DNA of 64,000 nucleotides from NCBI RefSeq assembly GCF_000524195.1, contig NW_020170383.1:1789758-1853757 (forward strand), given 5' to 3'. Positions within the stretch are counted from its first letter, which is position 1. Every line of letters begins with the position of its first letter. Position numbers and translations under genes: made by a program. This document shows, in pieces, positions 26,619-42,291 of this stretch. This stretch comes from Echinococcus granulosus. Taxonomy: Eukaryota; Platyhelminthes; Cestoda; Cyclophyllidea; Taeniidae. Below the pieces are notes generated by a model. That model did no database searches, was not told the DNA's origin, and worked only from the letters and a program-made list of their open reading frames with translations.

Positions 26619-27410
26619 GACGCTTGCACTGCCAAACACCATCTCTCTCCAGTATTTTAGCCGCCTCAACTGTTTGTTCCTTTGAAGTACAGCAAGTATT
26701 TCAAGCCAACTGGTCACGCTTTTACACGAATCGAGAAGCATTTATCCAATCATGTGCTTATTTCCTTTATTTGATGGATAAATAGGATTCAATCGTGAGG
26801 CTTTGCGTGTCACCCCGCTTCCATTATTCACTTCCAGGTACTGTCTTGATCCTCAAACCAGTCATTTTTCGAGAAATCGATTGTTTGGTGAACTACTTTA
26901 CCATCATCATTTGACTATTTTTACATTTCAAAGTATATCAAAGGTTAGACAGAGCCTTCAATAGCGTGCTTGAATCCTATTTTTAATTGGAATTCATAAA
27001 TGACTGGATTTCACCTTAGTATTAGTTCGACCTCCTAGAGGTCTCGCTTCTCGTCACAGACCTAGGGATGTGGTGTTTCTTGTGTTGTTGGGTTCAATTT
27101 CATTATTCCATATTCGTTAACGATAAATGCCTGCACCATTATGAAAATGACTGCTTCAGTAATTTCACAAATTGCGCACTTAGGCCACGTCTAAAGTGGC
27201 GCCTATCGACTGGACTATAATGAGTACTGTACCATGCACGACAACGAAGTTCTACTATTATGGGAATTTAGCGAATGATTTGTGGGTTAAAGGTTATTAC
27301 GGATTTGACACTACAAGAACATTCATCAATGCGAAGGGAAGTAGTCAGATTTTAACTGTCACTGAGAAGGCACAACATAAGGATGGACAGACAACGATTT
27401 ATCAACCAAA
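26619..27410. other. NCBP3 downstream region, nothing recognised
   Basis: No exon is recognisable. The plus-strand frame at 27196-27525 is open for 109 codons, but its first two thirds look AT-driven and match no family I know. No canonical AATAAA is seen close after the NCBP3 stop. Confidence 0.35.
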
Positions 27411-27615
27411 TGTGGGTCAGCAACTGATCAGAAATCGCTCGGGCTGTTGCTCGCTTGTGCGGCTGCCCTCGGTCTCCGTCCCCTCATCCCGTGTACCGGC
27501 CACGTCTCTTACCGCCCTTGGGTAGGGATCGATCAGGCAGTGAGAGTGGAGGGAAATTACGACAAACAGTTCGACAATGGTCCTCCTAACAATTTCACGC
27601 TCAGATGGAGAGTAT
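27411..27615. other. GC-richer segment open on both strands, possible orphan exon
   Basis: This segment stands out from its AT-rich surroundings. On the minus strand, a frame ending at 27417 gives a hydrophilic Glu/Ser/Thr/Arg-rich tail ending in a single Cys (SEQQPERFLISC). That would suit a Rab hypervariable tail, and the Rab8-like gene upstream on the same strand lacks its last exon; no in-phase acceptor is convincing. On the plus strand, a frame from 27447 reads through CTGHVSYRPWVGIDQ and NNFTLRWR up to a GTATGT donor-like site at about 27613. I cannot choose between them. Confidence 0.25.
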
Positions 27616-30600
27616 GTGTTTGCGATTGTGTAAATTCCATTAGTGAAATATCCATCAGATGAAGGAAAAGCAACCCCTGCCAATAGTCATCGTGAACCTT
27701 CAGAATTCCTGAAGAAAATAATGGGAAGCCCTTAATAGAATGCCTTGATGCTAATACTTTGATCGGTACCCCAACCGCTATCTTCAAAAACTCACACCGA
27801 TCCACACTTTAATGAATCTTGAAACTGACGCCTTCAACTGTCAAATCAAATGGTTTACCGACTGCAAAAAGATCATGATGTTTACTAGCTATTTAAACAG
27901 TAACGCGTATATTGGCTCCAGTTTTGTGCATCTCATGAAGAAGAAAATATGGAGGACTAAAGGTGTGTGCTTAATCCAACAAGAGACTAACCAAAGCGAT
28001 TTTTCATACCACACGTAACTATATTTAGCATTCGATCTGCTAACACAAAGGTAATCCCCGATCAAAAGCCTTTTTCGCTCGCTGTATGTGTGATATTCTG
28101 CAGCAAGCTTAACCTTGAACATGCTTACCGCACATTGCGTGATAAATTGCGGTAATGAATCTCTCAAATTGTTGTTAATAGACGGGGCTATGAAGTGTGG
28201 AACCATTCACAATCGCTACTTGGTGTGTAAAATCCACGCGCTGTACAAAATGAGGTGGTACCTACCCTCCATGAATCCACTTAGATCATCATGATGGAGT
28301 CGGGATGTGTTTTGTAAACATTAAAATCGCTTTACTATTCGCCAAAGATTCAATAGTAAAAAAGTTCCGCTTCGTTAACTCAAGCGAAGTGTATGGAATA
28401 CCTTTTGTGGTTAGCAATAAAAATGCTTCCATAAGCAACTATGCAACCAGAAATTCATAGGCTGACGGTGTATACGACAGCGGAAAGACAACCACTGATA
28501 GACCTCTTGACACCACAAAGCTTAACCACTTATCCACCAGAAATGGCTGAAAGCCTTGACGGTCGATAATTTGTGATGACGTATCACGTAGCACAAGGAA
28601 GTTATGCGAGGCTAGTTATCTCGAAAGGTAAACAAAACAACCACAAGCGAACCCAAACCTATGTTCCAGGTGGTAGGTTTTAACGCACGCTACACCGCCA
28701 GAGCTCTGATCCGTCCAATTGAGTCAGTGTCGAGCACACACCTATGAATCAAAGGCGAGCAATAGTAGTTATCTTTGGAAAAAGCACCGTTCAAACCCAG
28801 TTGTCGACCGCATTGCAGAACGACAGTTTTGTAAAAAGTTAATTATTAATTAGACTAAGATGAACGTACCTAACCTATGCCCTTCAGAACTCACTCGAGA
28901 TGGTAAAACCAGAAAAAAGGCAACCCCACATCAATGTCCGCATGCTAGCTTCTAATGCTAAAGCACACAGAACAAATCCCATACTTGACAAAGAAGTGAG
29001 CTACAAAGGACTCCCTCGTCGCGTAATACGACCAGACTCGTCGAGTCTAGATCTTAAGGAGCCTTCTCAAAGCACCTACGCAAGGCTAATAAATGTTCAG
29101 TGCCAAAATGCTGACTCGGACTGCCATTGATGATGAAAAAAAGACAACCGACTATCCTGCCTACTTCTTGGCACACCGAGTAACACAATTGGCATCGCTT
29201 ATTCCAAACAGCCGCTATTAGTAATCTTAAATATCATAAACAAATGCAAAATTAAGATAACACGTTCTTACGGAAAAGCCAAATTTGAATGCCAATGACC
29301 GGATCAAGTACTGCCAGATTATGGAACAATCGGACCCCAGTGCAAGGAGGCAAGAGAGTGAAGACCGTCACACACGAAAGCCAAGCTCAAGTTCGTAATG
29401 GAAGTCAATGATTCTTTACCCGACAAAGCGGATGCATATTAGGAGAGCGGAAAGAGCACCAAACGAAGCTGTTAGGAGGAGAATGCCCAGAGTGAGGGTA
29501 GGAAAGGATGAGAGGTGTTGAGGAGGCTAGAGGCATGCAGAAAGAGATAGGGATGGTAAGACGAAGGCATAATGCTTTTTGGAAGACGATCAATCAGAAA
29601 CACAATGCAAAAATGAGCCAGAGGAACAGTGAGAGTAAAATTAGATCTAAAATATGCTCATACATAGAGAAGAGGAGTTGGATGTAGAAAGAAATGAAAG
29701 TAGGGTAATTCAGACGGAGGCATCCAAAGGGGAAAGAAGGGGAAAAATCATGCGCACAGGAATGAGTGGACGTAGGGCGAAAGAGGGGGTGTGTACGAGG
29801 CGATAGGGTGCATGAATGGATGAGTTGGTGCGGCGGAATTATTTACACAACGTACACAGGGAAGCATTAGACCGCAAGAGTGCGTCGGAGTGAGAACTGA
29901 AAGCACGTTCGTTGTTTATTGTTCGTTTGTGTTTGCGAGTTGCAGCAGGGGAGGGAAGGCCGTGTAATTTGCATAACCAATCAAAATAATGGGAGCCGAG
30001 AGGCAACGTACCCAATACCTTATTGTTCTGCACACAAAAAAGAGAGTAAAGCGACAAAGGACGGGATTAAAGAAGATTACAACGCCACAGGGAACGCCGT
30101 GGTCGATTGCTGTTGATCTTTTGGACATCTGGGCGAGGAGTGTTAGGAGAAGCCTGCAAAATTCATGAATACAACATGTAGTATGAAAACAACCCAATGG
30201 TTCATGATCATGCATAATTGTAAAGTTTGTCAGTGGCGTTTCATAGACTTATTAAAAGTGAATGAATTTAGAAGAAACTCAATTAGAAGATGTCTTGTAT
30301 TCTTAAAATCACAGAAAACTGCACAAGTGTACGTTATTTTTCAATTAGTCATTGGCCACTTTGCATGAGAAGCAAACTGTTTGGCCTGTTGACCGACCAC
30401 GCATATAAACGAAGATACCTCAACTTATTAAGCCTGAATCACAAATACGGCCGATGATGACCAAAAAAGTGGAAATAGAGGGAACCGAAACATGTGCGCG
30501 TTAAGAATTGTACTTAATGACAACTTTCACCAACTGCTACTTGATAGGGCAAAACAGCGACCCAAAATTAAATTTACTACGCACAAACCGAAGCAAACCA

Positions 30601-32171
30601 ATTGAGAGTAGCAAATATCACAAAGGCTTTTGGCAGTCCATAAAAAGTAACCCAAGGGAAAGCAGAACAGATTAAAATTACTATTCAATTATATGTACTT
30701 CAATAGAAAGTGAGAACAAAAATTGTACAAATCTACTTTTATGCGATACTAAAACAAGGACCAAAACACAGAAAGCATTTACGGGACTTTCAAAATGCAG
30801 AATCAAGTATTGATAGGCTATCGTGGTTACTTGTAGTTTATAGAAAAGCGCTTGCTAAAATCCTGAATGGAATTCGCCAGACATGATCTTAAAAATACAA
30901 TCAAGTAACGATTGAGCATGTCAGAGTACAAAGCTTACTTACTGCTCATACCAATTATAGCTTGGGTTATTCTACCACATCATAATCACATAAAGCATAC
31001 CAATGTTGTAAACCACAAAGCGGAATGAATACAGATACAAAAAAGGCTGGATTTCCATTCTTCACTCAAACATGCATGCAGCTGAAACGTTAATAGGTTA
31101 GGGAAGCAGTACACGAAGAGCGGATACAGCATTTTTACTGCGTCAACAGAAACGAAAAAGCAATTACATGTCACGTATTGAGCACGATTAAGTGGGTAGA
31201 TGAAGCCCAAAAAATATCACCCTGACAGAGTTTTTTCTTTTTCCACAAAAAAAATGTATTACAAAAAGTACATAAACCACCATGGTTATTTTCAAGCATT
31301 CAACATAATTGCAGTACCACACGTGCATACAAACAAACAATGCACACTTTTTGTTAGTTGGATTAAGTAGGAATGATTGCTAGGGGATTTCCCAAACACG
31401 TAGAGGTTGAACTTTAGCAATCACCAAATGCTGCATGACGGCTTTTTATTAGCTACTGGTAATGCCAGCAACATGAGTACCAAAAAACAGTGCAAGGTTA
31501 TGCCGGAAAATCAAAATGAATCAATCAGGTTTACACCTCATATGATTCACACGTCAGCTTAACAGTTCACAAAATATGGTGTGATTAAAAGAGCAAATCA
31601 TCTACTACGACGCCACCGAAAACAAAACATGCGATGCAGATGAATAATAGGACGAAACCGATAGACCGACGGGTGCGGTTAGAAAGAGAGGATCCGTGCG
31701 GATACCCCCTTAAGTACTATCAATGGAACGCGCGTGAATGAGGACTACGGTCATTAAAATGACCCACACTTTAACCAATACATCGCCATTAAGAGACAGC
31801 AGTAAGACATTTTAAGCATTTAGAGACATACACATTAATTGCGCCCCATCAACATGAAAATTACTTCAGGGGAAGCATTTCCAACTAAATAACCGCATGA
31901 GGCTTAAAATAAGCCACTTACAAAAATTCAAACACTAGTCAGGTAAAAAATCCAGCAAAAAACCATAAGATTAAGCGATGAGAGTAACACAGAAATAGGC
32001 TAGTAGAAAGGTTAAAAATGAATCATTTGCTTAACATATATGAAACAAGAGAAGTTGGTATAAGTGCAATGCATAAAAATAGCTGCACTAGTAAGATTGA
32101 CGCTCATTAAAATCAGCGTAAATAGGTCGCGCTTTCGTCTAAAAATGGAGCGAAGAAAGGCGGATACATAC
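27616..32171. other. Long non-coding interval, probably part of the Rab8-like transcription unit
   Basis: No coding exon is recognised. From about 28.8 kb onward the plus strand is visibly A-rich, the mirror of T-rich introns in a minus-strand transcript, so this is probably intron or 3' UTR of the Rab8-like gene. A purine-rich stretch covers roughly 29310-29900. Confidence 0.4.
29310..29900 (+). repeat. Purine-rich tract
   Basis: Plus-strand sequence dominated by A and G (for example AAAGGGGAAAGAAGGGGAAAA around 29730), with no protein frame of note. On the minus strand it would be a pyrimidine-rich transcript segment. Confidence 0.45.
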
Positions 32172-36323
<4,152 letters not shown>

Positions 36324-39300
36324 TTTTGCCTACTACAACCACACAATACGAACTATCCGGTACCACCACGAATGCATTAGCTTAAACAAACAAAACATCC
36401 TGCAGATTCAAATTTAACTAAAAAATTTATTATTAAAGTTTAAAAAAATTAAATAGAACAGATGACAATAAAATACCTTTTTAATTACTGAAATGATTGA
36501 AATGAATTGGATATAATGCTTTTACTTCGAGAATCTGAATGCAGAGTATTTTTATAAATTTACAGTGAAAACATAATTAAGTAAGGGCAGATATAGTATT
36601 AGTTCCCTAATTGGCATAAAATTCAAGACTTTCTAATTGTAATTGTCCCCGAAAACAATAGCAGTTAGGGTCTTTAGAATCATTTACCTCTCAGGTCTAA
36701 AATCTTGTCTTATCACGGCTAGCACCTAGAAAAAGTCTCAGGAAATCATTACAGATTTCTGCTTGTTACAGGATAATCATATACCTTTTATACCCTTTGT
36801 AGAGAATGAAGAGCAGGTTTTGATTGGTTTAAGCAAAACTAAGACTTGCTTTCTATATAAACTTCCAGATTCTTGTACACAGCGCTCTTCCTCTTTTCTA
36901 AGCAAACAGGTGAGATGGATGGCATTTCCAACGCAATGCAGTCAGTACCTCTCTTCCACCTCCGGCTTCAGACACTTAGATCAGGAAGACGTAGCTCCAA
37001 ATTGAGTAGTATGGGGAAACCTCTAGAATATCATCATTTGTTGGGGATCGGAGTCTGTGCCCTCCTTAAGGATTAGTCACGTCCATCTGGCGACGAGTTG
37101 ATGTAAGCTGGCCACTTGTCATCGAATAGATACATTCAAACAAATACATATTTCATTTACACTATCTTTTGGGTGACCAACGTACTAATGTATGTTCCAT
37201 TTACTTTGCTGGGTTTTATCAACAATCAGCTCGACTAACTTCGATGTGCGACCATGTCTAAATTGAATATTTTCACCTCTACTCTTCTACCTTCGGCTTT
37301 ATGCCCTTGTATGGAGGAGAATGATTAGATGTAGACATCTTGTATTGTGCGGTGTGAGATTTTGTTAATAATCAAAGTCTAATGAATGAAACAGAGTTTG
37401 CTTCCTCTACGATGATCGATGGCACTTCTTTAGTCAAAATGTTGGTCCGTTTTGCCCGGTTGTCACCTAAAATGCGTATTCAAGGAAGCATGAATTACGC
37501 GAAGTCGATCTTCTTTTTCACAAAACTGATGGATTTCTAACTGCAAGTTTGAGAGCTAGGTAATTAAGAGTATGAGCTGTTTGCATCTATAATGCCTATA
37601 AATTAACGTGTTCTCCTCGCTTTACAAAGGCAAAGTCAAGGCACAAATTTTCCCATCCTTGTAGAATAAGGCGCACTGTACAAGTACAAGAGTGAGTTCA
37701 TAAGTTCTCATTCCCCAAGACATTTAGCGGTTTTTTCGGCAAGGTGCACTTTAAAACTTGCAAGAAACACTGGATTAAGTAATCTGCCAATGTGATTTGG
37801 GGGTCAGTGCGAATCAACTGTGCTGACCAACGACTCTATATTTACCGCGAGGATGTTTAGTAGTCCAGTTAGTTAGTGATTACTAGCTCATAGTTCGAAT
37901 ATTTCTGGAACTTCCTTCTGAAAGTGTGATTAACACGTCAATTTCTCTTAGTGAAAGTTTTGTCCTTGGGTTTTCCTTGAATAATGAAGCCTCGGGGTTA
38001 GTGAGATAAACTTTCTTTCATAAACAGAGTGGTAATGCTATTAGAATCACAAATAAATTATACTCCCTTTTCTCAAGGGGGTAATTATGTTTTGCATACC
38101 AGAGGATAGTAATGATCTCCCTGAATAACTGTTGCGAACACCCGATTTTGAATAAAAAGAGCCAAATTATTGCCATAATTACAAAAGACATGTCAGCCTA
38201 TTAAATGACTATTAAGTAGATGAGAAAAAGGCCAGCTGTCGGTCCTGAAAATTGGCTAGATCGCGTTCTTCAAAATGCCACTACCCCGTGCATTTGAAAA
38301 TGTAGAACTGTTTTGGTAGAAGCATGAAAACAGCGACGGGATTGAATTGGTCATTCCGATAAAGTTCCCGTTTTGTTTACTATACTTTGTGCACTCCCGA
38401 CGATTCTGATGGTAGATGCCACCTTCTGCCTGTTACCGAAAATCATGTGTCTGTATAATCACATGGACTGCATGCAGAAATTACCCCAACACCTGGACTT
38501 TGGATACAAAGCATGAGGCAGAGTGGAGCATTAGGAAAGGCATGCACTCCAACCATTTTGCGGAAAACGGTATCAATGGGCATGCATAGAATATTTCCAC
38601 GGTCTCAAGCTCTTATTCAGTCCTGTACGACGTGAAGTAGGCTTTTAACGGAAGCCTACCCCACGAGAGTGTGCACGACTTGGTGGTGGAGTTCATCAAC
38701 AATCATTGAGTCCACACCACAGGCGCGCGGATCAGCGCGCACAGCCCTGAGCACGCACAAACTTGTCACTGCCTGCCTGAATAGCCGTGCGATGCACACG
38801 CACCCATGCAGGTGAGGAGTGTGCTTCACCCTGTTCAATGCAGGTAGCCAATGGAAGCGAGATTTTGGCACACAGTCTTCTTCTTCTCAGACTGTGGCTT
38901 CTTTTGCGAAGGCAGTAAGCACCTCCAAATGCGGGTGGTGAAGTTCTTGTGTGTAGGAGGGCAGACAGGCAGGCATGCGTGCGTGCATGTGTGTAGTTGT
39001 AGGGTGTGTGATAACCTGGTTTAAGTGCTCTTAAAAACACGCGCACGCATTTGCCGCCTGAGACACACACGGGTGCTCCGAGGACTTCTTACGATGATGC
39101 AAGTGTGTTGGCAGAGTGGCCGTGAGGCCCTTTCTTGTGCATGGATAATGAGGGGTCTTTAAGCCTCGACCATGACTAGAAAGAGCACTCACATCCACCC
39201 CAACAGTAACCAGCTTTCTCCGCAGGTGGTTTCACTGTTCTATGTTTTGCGCTTTTGTTTGCGTTTGAAACCCATTCCTACGTGCATTGACAACTCACGA

Positions 39301-41700
39301 TAGGCAGTACTTAATTAGTCAAAAATTAGTTTTGTATAAAATAATACTGAACTGAGTGTTAACAGAAAGAGCAATGGAAATTTAGTCATTTGCACTGAAA
39401 TTTCAACAGTGAATGCTTTATATCTGGATGGTAAGTCTTAGGCATCGGATTGGTTAGATCAAGTTAGCGTAGAAAGTTTGTGAGATATCAACGCCTATTT
39501 AATGTTGAATGCACTGAACAGCGGCGGGAGATAGTTGGCTACCTGAGTAAACAAGTATACTAGATTGCATTTTATTTATGCGGTTTTCATCAAACTAACG
39601 AGCTTGCAAAAGAGTATAAGGTTAACCAATCTTAAATCCAAGAAACTGGGCCTCGAGGAGGTAACAAAATTTACAGTACGGTGAAACGAATCTATTGGTA
39701 AACAATTCTGATTAATTTTACATCAATGGGAAAAAAGTTTTGGAGAGCGCAAATGGAGCATTATGAAATACCAAACCTTACAATTGTCCTTGATTCGTCC
39801 AAATATTCAAGAAGTGCCAAGTACCAAACAATGGTACGCTTATATTTTGTGCCTTTAAAAACTTCATGGCGTTAAGAAATAGGTTTAAACCATAAAAAGC
39901 GTAAGCGCATTATTTCTACCCCTAATGTTTGTATCCAAATTTGTCATAAAATAAAGGTTCTTTAGATAACAAATTCCTGCATTCAATCTTACTCAAAGTT
40001 TACAGTATAAGGAAAATGATTGAAAATGCTATACTAGATACATCATTAAGGTGGCCTTTTAAAAGCCTCATCTTCATCCAGATGTGCTGCTACGTCTGAC
40101 AGTAGTCTTCAGAAGGCGCTGTTGTAAAAAACTTCAATATGACAAGACTACTTTTGCGTAAGAAACCTGTAAACTGGGGCTATTTTGGGTGTCCCCAAAA
40201 ATGAAAACATGCTAGACGCTTTTGGTCACACCTCACACTTAGTGTAATCTATCTATTTTGAGCAACAGTACCGTTTCAAAATGGCCTATCCGGTCATGGG
40301 AGGTGGTGCGGCACATTACCATTAACGCAAGTTGACCCTTTATACATTTAGTGGACCCAACCAAAGCTGCACCGCTTTTTTGCAATCACCAAAGCTGTAA
40401 TACGCTTGAGGACGGAGTCACGCAAGTGCATTATGGTCATGATTGACGGATACGGTGTTTACACTCGCAAACACGTGCAATTTAATTACTAATTCTCAAC
40501 TGTCAATAATAATATCACAACGAATTTCACTGAATGCGATTTCGCGTACACCATCGCTGTAGAGAAAATCCATGGCAGTCCTGGATGAGTGCTACCTCAT
40601 TCGACCATGTGAAGAGGAAACATTGGGCACCAGAGATACTGAGGACGCCAGCAGTCTCACCCAATAGCACAGGCACAATATAGTTTGGAAAGGTGGATTA
40701 CGAATGCTACGAATGCTATCCGCGCAACTCAGCCCACTCGCGACTTTAATGTGAAGTTTACACAAAAAGGAATTGGACAGGCTACTACGTAAGATTGAAT
40801 AGAAGCAAACGCAATTTCGTTAAAAATTACCTAACTTATATATTACAGGCAACAAATTCATCATGAAGCAATGCATCCATGAGCGGATACGGCTACTAAA
40901 GCATCCGGGAATCGTATAAATGGAGTTGAAATCACGGATGGAATTCATTAAACTACGATTGATCACTTATATCCATAATAACACGGACTTAGTAATTTTC
41001 ATAAAGTTAGGTAATTAAACAAACAGAGTTGGACGTGCAAGGGCTTTAAAGCATGTGAAGTGCTTCTGTTTACTGAGGTGGGTGACCAAATGGGAATTTC
41101 GATAGAAAGCTTTGCCTGTGCAATTACCGCATCATAATGTCTGCTGAATTTAACACAGCAAAAACTTCTGCTATTATAGAAAAGTTACCGATGATAAAAT
41201 AAAAAAAAACAACTTAGCTAGCATACCAATACTTTGAACACTAATGATTGACACCACTTTGTCCCAGTGAGGTACAATTTATTTTAATAGTAAAATCAAG
41301 GTTGAAAAAGACCTTTAGCCTGGATTGTAAAACAGTATGGCTAATTACAAAAGGCGTATTTGACCAGGCATAAAAGGTTAAGAAGGGCATTAAGCAAAAA
41401 AACCCGTGACTTCTAGAAAGGTACTAATTAGTAAGCAGTTAATGGATGGGCACTTTTGTCTTAACTAGTGGCCTGTTTATGTCGTGATAAAGGAAAACAC
41501 GCAGTAAAAATTTGCAGTAAACAAGTCAATTCTTGGTTGAACTAATAAAAAAATTTTGCCTTACTGAATTTAAAAAAAAATTTGCTTAAGCAAATGCAAG
41601 CGAAACTATGTGATAGAGGGGAATTAGGTCCATCTCGCAAATGATGATATTAATGCAGTTAAGTGCCTACTATTTCATTTGCATTGGTTACTGCTTCGTC
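36324..41700. other. Gene-poor interval
   Basis: About 5.4 kb with only short, unrecognised open frames. The strands show no strong A/T skew in the first part, unlike the flanking introns, which fits true intergenic DNA. A GC-rich patch at 38640-39200 and a milder one at 40270-40760 stand out. Confidence 0.4.
38640..39200. other. GC-rich island with alternating purine-pyrimidine run
   Basis: A roughly 550-nt patch clearly richer in GC than its surroundings. It includes CGCGCGGATCAGCGCGC near 38724 and an alternating CATGCGTGCGTGCATGTGTG run near 38973. A minus-strand frame of 112 codons (38732-39070) is His/Thr/Arg-rich and unrecognised, so I treat it as a by-product of composition. It could be a repeat copy, a promoter-like island or a non-coding RNA gene. 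Confidence 0.35.
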
Positions 41701-42280
41701 TTTCATTGGCCCTCTTTAAGGTCTCGGCGCTTCTTATTCCGTTAACCTTAGGGTCTATTACGCTCCTGTCTGCTTCTGATAGGGGGTGGGTAGAAGACCT
41801 CAAATGCTATGCGAATCCTCTCGCATATTTATTTGAAAAGCACGCGAAGTGGCTTTGCCAATTTTTCGCGAGTAATCATGCTTTTATGCCTATAACGTTC
41901 CTGAAAATGCAATATTTTGGGCCGTGTTATGTTATGTTAAAATCGATTGTTTATTTTTCCCATATTTTGAAGAAAAAACAAGTCCTGGATATGTGCATTT
42001 GCAAGCACTTCCTGCTTCTTTTGGAATCAGTTGAATATTTATATCATCATGGGTTAAACTAACAAAACTAGCAAGTGTATATTGCTTGGTACTTATGCTC
42101 ACGTAATACATATGATCCATTTTGATTTAGTAGCATGGAAAATGCATAAACTATGTTTTGCAAGGTGTATATTGCTCCTATCTGGGAAATTCATGTTTCG
42201 ATGCAAAGTGTGCGATGGATCTGATTTCCGAGTTGTGTGTCATGTTTTTGAATTCCATACAAATTCCTTTGGTTTAATAT

Positions 42281-42291
42281 TTTTAGGCGCT
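42281..42291 (+). promoter_or_regulatory. Splice acceptor 5 nt before the NDOR1 start codon
   Basis: A T-rich stretch ends in TAG at 42284-42286, leaving only GCGCT before the ATG at 42292. This is either the end of a 5' UTR intron or a spliced-leader trans-splice site. Similar acceptors precede EI24 (46701), the Rab8-like gene (minus, 36330) and HEATR1 (minus, 21214). Confidence 0.5.

Noticed and set aside
38732..39070. A 112-codon His/Thr/Arg-rich minus-strand frame
   Set aside because: Its composition follows from the CA/GC-rich repeat-like DNA; no domain or splice signal supports it.
40270..40760. A slightly GC-richer patch with a tandem ACGAATGCT pair, suspected of being a mariner-type fragment
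   Set aside because: I could not find transposase motifs, terminal inverted repeats or a flanking TA duplication.
41679..42062. A 127-codon plus-strand frame rich in Leu upstream of NDOR1
   Set aside because: It has no ATG at its start, no recognisable domain, and NDOR1 has a better family-matching start with its own acceptor. The Leu/Phe content follows from T-rich DNA.
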